NCBI GenBank assembly: GCA_023438115.1
Contig: JAEZEB010000110.1
Location: forward strand, 1-26,577
From: Pseudomonadota bacterium
GTDB lineage: Bacteria; Pseudomonadota; Gammaproteobacteria; Burkholderiales; Burkholderiaceae_C
Direction of reading: 5' to 3'
Length of the DNA: 26,577 nucleotides
Shown: piece by piece, positions 20,123 to 26,509 of the stretch
How positions within the stretch are numbered: the first letter of the stretch is position 1
Layout: each line of letters starts with the position of its first letter
Translations under genes and position numbers: made by a program
Notes under the pieces: model-generated
Database searches by the model: none
Told to the model about the DNA's origin: nothing
The model's input: the letters and a program-made list of their open reading frames with translations, nothing else

Positions 20123-20131
20123 TGCTACATT
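20123..20131 (+). promoter_or_regulatory. Extended -10 of the aroG leader
   Basis: TG at 20123-20124, one base, then TACATT (20126-20131) reads as an extended -10, ending 7 nt before the leader ATG at 20139. No clear -35 is visible, which is normal for extended -10 promoters. The transcript would start at or next to the leader start codon. Confidence 0.45.
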
Positions 20132-20138
20132 CTTTCGC

Positions 20139-20210
20139 ATGCGTCCCGTTCGCGGTTTCTTCTTTGGCTACTTTTGGTTCTCCAGCGCCCCCGGCGGAAG
20201 AGAGATCTGA
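20139..20210 (+). CDS. Aromatic leader peptide of aroG attenuator, 23 aa
   Basis: A 24-codon ORF (ATG 20139, TGA 20208) encodes a peptide whose codons 7-14 (20157-20180) read FFFGYFWF: five Phe, one Tyr and one Trp. It sits directly before an intrinsic terminator and then aroG, the exact arrangement of amino-acid attenuators. Low charged Phe, Tyr or Trp tRNA should stall the ribosome at these codons. A ribosome stalled there leaves CCGGCGG (20191-20197) free to pair with the terminator's 5' arm; one that reaches the stop covers it. No ribosome site precedes the ATG, so translation may be leaderless. The peptide itself probably has no other job. Confidence 0.85.
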   Translation: MRPVRGFFFGYFWFSSAPGGREI

Positions 20211-20253
20211 GCGTACCCGCGACAAACGCACCGAATCCTCCAAGAACCGCCGG
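20191..20253 (+). promoter_or_regulatory. Antiterminator pairing in the aroG leader
   Basis: CCGGCGG at 20191-20197, inside the leader peptide gene, duplicates the terminator's 3' arm and is the perfect 7-bp complement of CCGCCGG at 20247-20253 (the terminator's 5' arm). The two structures exclude each other. This is a manual reading; energies were not computed. Confidence 0.7.
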
Positions 20254-20271
20254 CGACCCCGGCGGTTTTTT
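20245..20271 (+). terminator. Rho-independent attenuator terminator before aroG
   Basis: AACCGCCGG (20245-20253) and CCGGCGGTT (20259-20267) form a perfect 9-bp stem around a 5-nt loop, with a run of six T at 20266-20271. It lies between the leader peptide stop and the aroG start and can only make sense as a conditional terminator. Confidence 0.9.
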
Positions 20272-20310
20272 GTTGGCCCTTGCAGAAACACCCGAGAGAG
20301 AAAGCACGTC

Positions 20311-21444
20311 ATGAGCCCGAAGCCCACTGCCGCCGCCGGCGACGCCTGGTATGCGCAATCCGTCGACCGAACCAGCCAGACCGACGACCAGCGCATCAAG
20401 GACATCACCGTGCTTCCTCCGCCCGAACACCTGATCCGTTTCTTCCCGATCCGCGGCACGCCGGTGGAGCGGCTCATCGCGCAGACGCGCCGCTCCATCC
20501 ACGAGATCATGGCGGGCAAGGACGACCGCCTGCTGGTGGTGATCGGCCCCTGTTCCATCCACGATCCGGCCGCGGCGCTGGACTACGCGCGCAAGCTCAG
20601 GGAGCTGCGGGCGAAGCACGCGGAGAACCTCGAGATCGTGATGCGGGTGTACTTCGAGAAGCCGCGCACCACGGTGGGCTGGAAGGGCCTGATCAACGAT
20701 CCCTACCTCGACGAGAGCTACCGCATCGACGAGGGCCTGCGCATCGCGCGGCAGCTGCTGATCGACATCAACCGCCTGGGCCTGCCGGCGGGCAGCGAGT
20801 TCCTCGACGTGATCTCGCCGCAGTACATCGGCGACCTGATCGCCTGGGGCGCCATCGGCGCGCGCACCACGGAAAGCCAGGTGCACCGCGAGCTGGCTTC
20901 GGGCATCTCGGCGCCCATCGGCTTCAAGAACGGCACGGACGGCAACATCAAGATCGCCACCGACGCCATCCAGGCCGCGGCGCGCGGCCACCACTTCCTG
21001 TCGGTGCACAAGAACGGGCAGGTGGCGATCGTCCGCACCGCCGGCAACCGCGACTGCCACGTGATCCTGCGCGGCGGCAAGGCGCCCAACTACGACGCCG
21101 CGAGCGTGGCTGCCGCCTGCCGCGACCTCGAAGCGGCGAAGCTGCCGCCCGTGCTGATGGTGGACTGCAGCCATGCCAACAGCAGCAAGCAGCACGAGAA
21201 GCAGGTGGAAGTCGCGCGCGACATCGGCGCGCAGATCGCCGGCGGATCGCGCAGCGTCTTCGGCGTGATGCTGGAGAGCCACCTGGTCGGCGGCGCGCAG
21301 AAGTTCACGCCCGGCAAGGACGATCCCCGCGGGCTCCAGTACGGAACAAGCATTACCGATGCGTGCATCGGGTGGAACGAATCCGTCGAAGTGCTGCAAT
21401 ATTTGGCAGATTCGGTGCAGCAAAGGCGTAAGCGGCAGCCCTAA
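20311..21444 (+). CDS. aroG: 3-deoxy-7-phosphoheptulonate (DAHP) synthase, class I
   Basis: The 377-aa enzyme condenses phosphoenolpyruvate and erythrose 4-phosphate to DAHP, the first step of the shikimate pathway. Family features are VIGPCSIHDP (metal-binding Cys), VYFEKPRTTVGWKGLINDP, the GARTTESQVHRELASG segment, GFKNGTDG, and the VDCSHANSSKQ and ESHLVGG metal-site segments. It matches the class I AroF/G/H group. The feedback inhibitor cannot be read with confidence. The frame is open upstream through the attenuator, but the homologous protein begins near ATG 20311, with GAGAGAG about 10 nt before it, and the upstream part is the regulatory leader. Control by Phe/Tyr/Trp attenuation is predicted from the leader. 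aroE of the same pathway lies at the other end of the window. Confidence 0.96.
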   Translation: MSPKPTAAAGDAWYAQSVDRTSQTDDQRIKDITVLPPPEHLIRFFPIRGTPVERLIAQTRRSIHEIMAGKDDRLLVVIGPCSIHDPAAALDYARKLRELRAKHAENLEIVMRVYFEKPRTTVGWKGLINDPYLDESYRIDEGLRIARQLLIDINRLGLPAGSEFLDVISPQYIGDLIAWGAIGARTTESQVHRELASGISAPIGFKNGTDGNIKIATDAIQAAARGHHFLSVHKNGQVAIVRTAGNRDCHVILRGGKAPNYDAASVAAACRDLEAAKLPPVLMVDCSHANSSKQHEKQVEVARDIGAQIAGGSRSVFGVMLESHLVGGAQKFTPGKDDPRGLQYGTSITDACIGWNESVEVLQYLADSVQQRRKRQP

Positions 21445-21449
21445 GTAGG

Positions 21450-21478
21450 TTTACAGCTTGTAACTCGATGGGTACATT
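21450..21478 (+). promoter_or_regulatory. Near-consensus sigma-70 promoter
   Basis: TTTACA (21450-21455), a 17-bp spacer, then TACATT (21473-21478). Transcription would start near 21485, giving about a 35-nt leader for the gene at 21520. It is the only site in the window where both hexamers and the spacing look good. Confidence 0.65.
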
Positions 21479-21506
21479 TGTTTCGACACTCGGCAGTGAC
21501 AGCCCG

Positions 21507-21512
21507 AGGAGG
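21507..21512 (+). promoter_or_regulatory. Strong ribosome binding site
   Basis: AGGAGG 7 nt before ATG 21520 fixes that start against alternative upstream start codons in the same frame. Confidence 0.65.
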
Positions 21513-21519
21513 GAAGCAA

Positions 21520-22548
21520 ATGACGATCGAGGTCCCCGTCCTGCGCCTCGGGTTGGCGGGGCATACGGAGGCACAGCAGAAGATGGCCGCGGAAGCCGCG
21601 CAGGCCGCGGCGACGCATCGGGCCACCTGGGCGGTCGGCGGCTTCGCCGACGCCGACGCCTGGTGGCTGGAAGGCAGCCGCACGCTGCTGATGCCCAACG
21701 AGCACCTGCGCGTGCAGCCCGCCGTGCCCACGGGCCGCTCGGTGCAGATCGCGCTGGCCGACGTCGACCGGCCGGTCGCCTTCACGCGGCCCGTCACCGC
21801 GCCGAACTTCAAGCCGGCCATCACCTTCGATCTGGCCGACAGCGCCGCCGCCGCGCGCGTGCTGCACCAGTTCACCGACTGGCTGCAGACCCTGCTGTCG
21901 CAATTCGCGCTGGCCTCGAGCATCACCGAGCACCAGCCGACGCTGGCCGCCGGTTCCTGGGAGGTGCTTCGGGGCAGCGAGCTGCTGGCCGTGGTGGACC
22001 TCAAGCTCGGCGCCGGCATCATGCCGGGCGTGTCGTCCCGCGATTTCGAGGGCGGCAGCTGGTGCATCCGCGACCGCGGCGCCGTGGCGATCCCGCACGA
22101 CTATCCGCGCGTGAGCGTCTCGCAGCTGATGTGGCAGTACGCGCAGCGCACCCAGCGCGACCTGCTGCCGCCGCATTACCGCCAGCAGAAGCTGTACTTC
22201 CGCCGTCCGCCGCGCCTGCCGCAGCGGCAGCTGCGCGACGCGCACCTGCTGCTGATGCGCGAACTCGCGACGCAGCCGGGGATGACCTTCGACGAACTGC
22301 AGCACGCGACCGGCCTGGCCGCGCAGCCGCTGGCGCGCTTCCTTTCCGCGCTCTATGTGGTGGGCTCGATCACTGCGAACCCCCGGCGCGCGACCGAGAT
22401 GTCGGCCCGCATGGCCGGCGGCCGCGATTCGGTGGCGCCCGAGGAAAGCCTGTTCAGCGTGTCGGTGCAGGAGGGCGCGCATCCGCCGCTGCGCCGGCCG
22501 AACCAGGACCTCACGGCGCCCCTACCACTCATGCCCGACATGAACTGA
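21520..22548 (+). CDS. Hypothetical cytosolic protein, 342 aa
   Basis: I do not recognise this family with confidence. The start at ATG 21520 is set by AGGAGG. No signal peptide or membrane segment is visible. Residues 1-100 hold a conserved-looking domain beginning IEVPVLRLGLAGHTEAQQ with WAVGGFADADAWWLEG. The middle has many aromatic residues (SWCIRDRGAVAIPHDYPR, LMWQYAQRTQRDLLPPHYR). A C-terminal region of about 240-300 (LLMRELATQPGMTFDELQHATGL) looks like a winged-helix fold, as in some regulators and FimV-type or output-domain proteins. The N-terminal half might be a receiver-like or effector domain, but no catalytic motif is seen. It has its own near-consensus promoter 75 bp after aroG and converges with mpl, so it may not share the attenuator. 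Function unknown. Confidence 0.8.
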   Translation: MTIEVPVLRLGLAGHTEAQQKMAAEAAQAAATHRATWAVGGFADADAWWLEGSRTLLMPNEHLRVQPAVPTGRSVQIALADVDRPVAFTRPVTAPNFKPAITFDLADSAAAARVLHQFTDWLQTLLSQFALASSITEHQPTLAAGSWEVLRGSELLAVVDLKLGAGIMPGVSSRDFEGGSWCIRDRGAVAIPHDYPRVSVSQLMWQYAQRTQRDLLPPHYRQQKLYFRRPPRLPQRQLRDAHLLLMRELATQPGMTFDELQHATGLAAQPLARFLSALYVVGSITANPRRATEMSARMAGGRDSVAPEESLFSVSVQEGAHPPLRRPNQDLTAPLPLMPDMN

Positions 22549-22553
22549 GCCCG

Positions 22554-22578
22554 GAGAAATCCGCGCAGCGGATTTCTC
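22554..22578. terminator. Perfect hairpin between convergent genes (possible terminator)
   Basis: GAGAAATCCG and CGGATTTCTC (22554-22563 and 22569-22578) pair perfectly, and one more C-G pair closes a 3-nt loop. It lies in the 28-bp gap between two convergent genes and covers the mpl stop codon. Neither side has a T-run, so it may protect RNA 3' ends or act only weakly as a bidirectional terminator. Confidence 0.5.
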
Positions 22579-23962
22579 AGTGATTGGCCCCCAGGCTCTC
22601 GAGCAGCCTGGCGTGGATGCCGCCGAAGCCGCCGTTGCTCATGCACAGGACGTGGTCGCCGGGACGCGCCGCGGCCTTCACCTGGTCCAGCAGTTCGTCG
22701 ATGGTCGCCGCGACCTTCGCCTTCTCGCCCATGGGCCTCAGCGCTTCCGACGGATCCCAGCCCAGGCCGCCCGAGTGGCAGAACGAGAGATCGCACTGCT
22801 CCAGGCTCCAGGGCAGCTGCGATTTCATCGTGCCCAGCTTCATCGTGTTGCTGCGCGGCTCGAACACGGCCAGGATGCGCTGCGCGCCGACCTGGCGGCG
22901 CAGGCCGTCGATGGTGGTGCGGATCGCGGTGGGGTGGTGCGCGAAGTCGTCGTAGACGGTGATGCCGTTGGCGATGCCGCGCACTTCCATGCGGCGCTTG
23001 ACGTTGCGGAACTCGCGCAGCGCGGCGGCCGCTACGGCGGGCGTCACGCCCACGTGTTGCGCGGCGGCGATGGCGGCCAGGGCGTTGAGCTGGTTGTGCA
23101 CGCCGCCCACTTCCCACTGGACCTGCGCCACGCGGTGGCCCTGTTCCAGGACGTCGAACTTCACCGGCTCGCCCTCGGCACGGAAATCGCTGACGGCGCT
23201 GCCGAAGCTGCGCACCTCGCTCCAGCAGCCCTGGTGCAGCACGCGCGCCAGGCTTTCTTCCAGCCCGTTGACCACCAGCCGCCCGGTGGACGGCACGGTG
23301 CGCACGAGGTGGTGGAATTGCCGCTCGATGGCCGCGAGGTCGTCGAAGATGTCCGCGTGGTCGAACTCGAGGTTGTTCAGGATCGCGGTGCGCGGCCGGT
23401 AGTGGACGAACTTGCTGCGCTTGTCGAAGAAGGCCGTGTCGTATTCGTCCGCCTCGATCACGAAGGGCGTGAGCGGCCGGGCCAGGTTGCCCAGGCGCGC
23501 GGAGACGCCGAAGTTCAGGGGAACGCCGCCCACGAGAAAGCCGGGCTGCAGGCCCGCGTGTTCCAGGATCCACGCCAGCATCGAGGTGGTGGTGGTCTTG
23601 CCGTGCGTGCCGGCGACGGCCAGCACGTGGCGGCCCTGCAGCACGTTCTCGGCCAGCCACTGCGGGCCGCTGGTGTAGCGCAGGCCCTGGTCGAGGATGG
23701 CTTCCATCAATGGATAGCGCGGGCTGCCATCGGCCTGGCGGGCGCGCGAGACCACGTTGCCGACCACCCAGACGTCGGGCTGGAGCGCGAGCTGCTCGGT
23801 GCCGTAACCCTCGATCAGCTCGATGCCCAGGGCGCGCAGCTGGTCGCTCATGGGCGGGTAGACGCCGGCGTCGCAGCCGGTCACCTTGTGGCCGGCTTCG
23901 CGGGCGAGGGCGGCCAGGCCCCCCATGAAGGTGCCGCAGATGCCGAGGATATGGATGTGCAT
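22577..23962 (-). CDS. mpl: Mpl: UDP-MurNAc:L-Ala-gamma-D-Glu-meso-DAP ligase
   Basis: The 461-aa cytoplasmic enzyme attaches the recycled murein tripeptide to UDP-MurNAc with ATP, feeding peptidoglycan recycling. Seen: the N-terminal MHIHILGICGTFMGGLA segment typical of Mpl rather than MurC, the Mur-ligase P-loop AGTHGKTTTTSMLAW (about 117-131), EADEYDTAFFDKRSKF and NNLEFDHADIF in the central domain, the substrate-related YDDFAHHPTAIRTTI, and a C-terminal FEPRSNTMK segment. Length and order fit the family. The ATG at 23960-23962 has no Shine-Dalgarno but a GATAAT 8 nt upstream. The end overlaps a perfect hairpin shared with the convergent unknown gene. It is transcribed alone. Confidence 0.96.
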   Translation of the reverse strand: MHIHILGICGTFMGGLAALAREAGHKVTGCDAGVYPPMSDQLRALGIELIEGYGTEQLALQPDVWVVGNVVSRARQADGSPRYPLMEAILDQGLRYTSGPQWLAENVLQGRHVLAVAGTHGKTTTTSMLAWILEHAGLQPGFLVGGVPLNFGVSARLGNLARPLTPFVIEADEYDTAFFDKRSKFVHYRPRTAILNNLEFDHADIFDDLAAIERQFHHLVRTVPSTGRLVVNGLEESLARVLHQGCWSEVRSFGSAVSDFRAEGEPVKFDVLEQGHRVAQVQWEVGGVHNQLNALAAIAAAQHVGVTPAVAAAALREFRNVKRRMEVRGIANGITVYDDFAHHPTAIRTTIDGLRRQVGAQRILAVFEPRSNTMKLGTMKSQLPWSLEQCDLSFCHSGGLGWDPSEALRPMGEKAKVAATIDELLDQVKAAARPGDHVLCMSNGGFGGIHARLLESLGANH

Positions 23963-23970
23963 GGGGGCGG

Positions 23971-23976
23971 ATTATC
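23971..23976 (-). promoter_or_regulatory. -10-like hexamer before mpl
   Basis: On the minus strand GATAAT ends 8 nt before the mpl ATG. A 9-bp dyad abuts it on the upstream side. No canonical -35 is visible. Confidence 0.4.
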
Positions 23977-24000
23977 CGGAAGTCGAATGCGGACTTCCGG
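23976..24000. promoter_or_regulatory. Inverted repeat abutting the mpl -10 (operator candidate)
   Basis: CCGGAAGTC-N7-GACTTCCGG is a perfect 9-bp dyad. On the mpl strand it occupies the spacer and -35 area just upstream of GATAAT, the usual place for a repressor or activator site. It could also form an RNA hairpin if transcribed. Confidence 0.45.
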
Positions 24001-24214
24001 AAGCAAAGGTCGTGAAGGGGCCGCGAAAGCCGCAAAAAATCCAGATCGGGTTTTTTTCTTGATCTGGCGCCGCGCCCTGCGTCGGGGTTCGCTGCGCTCA
24101 CCCTGACCCACGTCGGCTTCCGGACGCAAGGGCAGTCCGCAAAGCCACAAGAATCCGCATGGGATCTTTTGCGATCTTTGCGAAACCTTCGCGACTCTTG
24201 CGTCCTGTCTGCAG
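23977..24214. repeat. Repeat-rich intergenic spacer between mpl and acyl-CoA ligase genes
   Basis: This gap holds no credible gene and is less GC-rich than its surroundings. It contains the mpl dyad, an inverted repeat CCAGATC/GATCTGG (24041-24047 and 24061-24067) enclosing a T-run, an imperfect direct repeat of about 25 nt (near 24025-24050 and 24140-24163, both with AAAGCC, CAA and AATCC), and runs of short units such as TTTGCGA and TTCGCGA at roughly 10-nt spacing at 24167-24205. It looks like decayed or mosaic intergenic repeats rather than coding DNA. Confidence 0.55.
24041..24067. repeat. Inverted repeat with a T-rich loop
   Basis: CCAGATC and GATCTGG are perfect 7-bp arms around a 13-nt loop containing seven T. 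The T-run is in the loop rather than after the stem, so it is not a standard intrinsic terminator for either strand. Confidence 0.5.
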
Positions 24215-25843
24215 CTACCGCGGGAACATCTCGCGCAGCTTCAGCTTCCAGAACTTGCCGGTCGACGTGCGCGGCACTGCTTCGATGAACTCGTAGCGTT
24301 CGGGCAGCTGCCACTTGGCGAAGCGGTGCTGCAGCAAATGCTCGTTCAGCTGGCCGGGGTGCGCATCGGCGCCTTTCTTCAGCACCACGCAGGCCAGCGG
24401 CCGCTCGCTCCATTTCTCGTCGGGAATCGCGATCACCGCCGCCTCGGCGACGGCGGGGTGCGCCATGAGCGCGTTCTCCAGGTCCACGGAGCTGATCCAC
24501 TCGCCGCCGGACTTGATCAGGTCCTTGGTGCGGTCGGTGATGCGCACGAAGCCCAGTTCGTCGACGCTCGCCACGTCGCCGGTGCGCAGCCAGCCGTCGC
24601 CGGTGAATTTCTCGGGGCTGACCGGCACCTGGTGGTAGCTGCCGGTGATGAAGGGGCCGCGCACCTGGATTTCGCCGACGCTGCGGCCGTCCCAGGGCTG
24701 TTCGCCATCGTCTCCCCAAACGCGCAGGTCCACCAGCGGCACGGGCACGCCCGCGAGCGCCGCGCGCCGGTACTTCTCGTCCTCGCTCGCGTCCTGCAGC
24801 TCGGCGCGCGGATAGGAGATGGTGCATACCGGCGAGGTCTCGGTCATGCCCCAGCCCTGTTCGATCCAGATGCCGTGGCGGTCGAAGGCGCGGATCAGCG
24901 CCTCGGGCACCGCGGCGCCGCCCACCAGCGAACGCATGCCGCGCGGCAGCTTCCAGCGGCCGTGGTGCGGCGAGGCCAGGTCCTGGGCGGCGTCGAACGC
25001 CTGGATCAGCGCCAGCCAGATCGTGGGCACGCCCAGCGACAGCGTCGGTGGTTCTTCCTGCATCAGGTCCAGCAAGTCCTCGGGATGCAGGTGCGGTCCG
25101 GGGAAGACCAGCTTCACGCCCATCATCACCGCGCCGTAGGGGATGCCCCAGCTGTTGGCGTGGAACATGGGCGTGACCGGCAGCACGACGTCGGTGGCGC
25201 GCAGGCCCCAGAAGTCGCCCAGGCTGGCCACCAGCGTGTGCAGCACGGTGGAGCGGTGCGAGTACACGACGCCCTTGGGGCGGCCCGTGGTGCCGGACGT
25301 GTAGCACATGGCCACCGGGTCGTCCTCTTCGTGCGGCGCGTACTGGAAGGAATCCGCATCCGCGGAAGCGAGCAGGGCTTCGTAGTCGGTGAAGCCCTCG
25401 GGCACCGGTGCGCCGGAGAAGGGGAACACGATCACCTTCTCGAAGCGGTGCAGCGCGGCGAACTGGCGGTACAGCGGCAGCAGCACGTCGTCGACGACCA
25501 GGAAGCGGTCCTGCGCATCGCCGGCGATCCAGCCGATCTCCTCCGGCGCCAGCCGCAGGTTGAGCGTGTGCATCACTCCGCCGGCCGCGGGGATGCCGAA
25601 GTAGCACTCCAGATGCGCGTGGTGGTTCCAACACAGGGTGGCGACGCGGTCACCTTTCTGCAGGCCGAGGCCTTGCAGCGCCGCGGCGAGCCCACGGGCG
25701 CGGCGGTAAAACTCGCCATAGCTGTGCCGCCGCAGGGACTTGTCCGGCAGCCGCGAGACGATCCCGTTGCGGGCGAAGAGCCGGCCGGCGCGCTCGAGCA
25801 GGTGGTTGAGCGACAGCGGCGCGGTCATCATGGTGCTTTTCAT
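24215..25843 (-). CDS. Acyl-CoA ligase, AlkK-like (medium/long-chain fatty acid)
   Basis: The 542-aa enzyme starts at ATG 25841-25843, with AGGAGA about 5 nt upstream; the open frame continues further but into non-homologous sequence. It is a member of the ANL adenylating superfamily: the phosphate loop YTSGTTGRPKGV (about 181-192), PMFHANSWGIPYGAVMMGVK (typical of AlkK-type medium-chain ligases), QGWGMTETSPV, GDGWLRTGDVA, RITDRTKDLIKSGGEWIS (hinge and A8 region) and the catalytic lysine in TSTGK (K530). It activates a carboxylic acid to acyl-AMP and then acyl-CoA for beta-oxidation; chain-length preference cannot be read. No signal peptide is seen. It is divergent from the gene at 25913, 69 bp apart, and no other fatty-acid gene lies next to it. 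Confidence 0.93.
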   Translation of the reverse strand: MKSTMMTAPLSLNHLLERAGRLFARNGIVSRLPDKSLRRHSYGEFYRRARGLAAALQGLGLQKGDRVATLCWNHHAHLECYFGIPAAGGVMHTLNLRLAPEEIGWIAGDAQDRFLVVDDVLLPLYRQFAALHRFEKVIVFPFSGAPVPEGFTDYEALLASADADSFQYAPHEEDDPVAMCYTSGTTGRPKGVVYSHRSTVLHTLVASLGDFWGLRATDVVLPVTPMFHANSWGIPYGAVMMGVKLVFPGPHLHPEDLLDLMQEEPPTLSLGVPTIWLALIQAFDAAQDLASPHHGRWKLPRGMRSLVGGAAVPEALIRAFDRHGIWIEQGWGMTETSPVCTISYPRAELQDASEDEKYRRAALAGVPVPLVDLRVWGDDGEQPWDGRSVGEIQVRGPFITGSYHQVPVSPEKFTGDGWLRTGDVASVDELGFVRITDRTKDLIKSGGEWISSVDLENALMAHPAVAEAAVIAIPDEKWSERPLACVVLKKGADAHPGQLNEHLLQHRFAKWQLPERYEFIEAVPRTSTGKFWKLKLREMFPR

Positions 25844-25912
25844 CCGGCTCTCCTGGAGTGGCCGGGCCACTCTAGGGGCCGCTGCTGCCGCCGTCCATGC
25901 AGAATGCACCGG

Positions 25913-26509
25913 ATGGACACCGTGCAGTCGGAGATCGCCGCCAACGCCGCGCGCCTCGTCGTGGAAGAGGGCCTGGAATACGGGCCGGCCAAGCGCCGCG
26001 CCGTCAAGCAGATGGGTTTGCCGCCGCGCACCGGCCTGCCCGACAACGATGCGGTGGAAGATGCCGTCCGAGAATACATAGACATCTTCTGCGCCGATAC
26101 GCAGCCGCGCGAGCTGGCGGCGCTGCGGCAGCTGGCCCTGACATGGATGGAGCGGCTCGCCGAATTCCGTCCCCACCTCGGTGGCGCGGTCTGGCACGGC
26201 ACGGCCACGCGCCTGTCCGACATCTACGTGCAGCTGTTCTGCGACGACCCCAAGTCGGCCGAGATCAAGCTGATCGAGCACAATGTGGACTACACGCCCC
26301 GGACGGTGACCGGTTTCCACGGCGAATCCGTCGAAGCCCTCAGCCTGAGCAGCCTGTGCCCGGGGCTGGGCGAGCCCGTGGGGGTGCACCTGCTGGTGTA
26401 CGACCACGACGACCTGCGTGGGGCGCTCAAGCCCGACGCGAAGGGGCGCACGCCGCGCGGCGACATCGCCGCGGTGCGTTCCCTGGTGAAGGAAACCGAG
26501 GATGAATGA
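25913..26509 (+). CDS. Conserved unknown protein with a nucleotidyltransferase-like motif
   Basis: From ATG 25913 (an ATG at 25904 is also possible) this encodes 198 aa with no signal peptide or membrane segment. The N-terminal half is helical (EEGLEYGPAKRRAVKQMG, with acidic residues and an FCADTQP segment). At about residues 95-115 the sequence WHGTATRLSDIYVQLFCDDP resembles the GS-x-R-x-SD-I pattern of small nucleotidyltransferases, though the usual second aspartate after SDI is a tyrosine. From memory, homologues in Burkholderiales are often labelled UDP-N-acetylmuramate-alanine ligase, which the length and absence of a Mur-ligase P-loop do not support. Its stop overlaps the next gene by 8 bp, so the two are coupled. 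Function unknown. Confidence 0.78.
   Translation: MDTVQSEIAANAARLVVEEGLEYGPAKRRAVKQMGLPPRTGLPDNDAVEDAVREYIDIFCADTQPRELAALRQLALTWMERLAEFRPHLGGAVWHGTATRLSDIYVQLFCDDPKSAEIKLIEHNVDYTPRTVTGFHGESVEALSLSSLCPGLGEPVGVHLLVYDHDDLRGALKPDAKGRTPRGDIAAVRSLVKETEDE

Noticed and set aside
19866..20210. A 114-codon open frame ending with the leader peptide
   Set aside because: Only its last 23 codons (from ATG 20139) make sense as the leader peptide; the rest overlaps the 188-aa gene out of frame.
20122..20310. In-frame N-terminal extension of aroG
   Set aside because: This stretch is the attenuator with leader peptide and terminator; DAHP synthase homology begins at ATG 20311.
24051..24057. T-run after GGG in the spacer as an intrinsic terminator
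   Set aside because: The T-run lies inside the loop of the inverted repeat, not after a GC stem.
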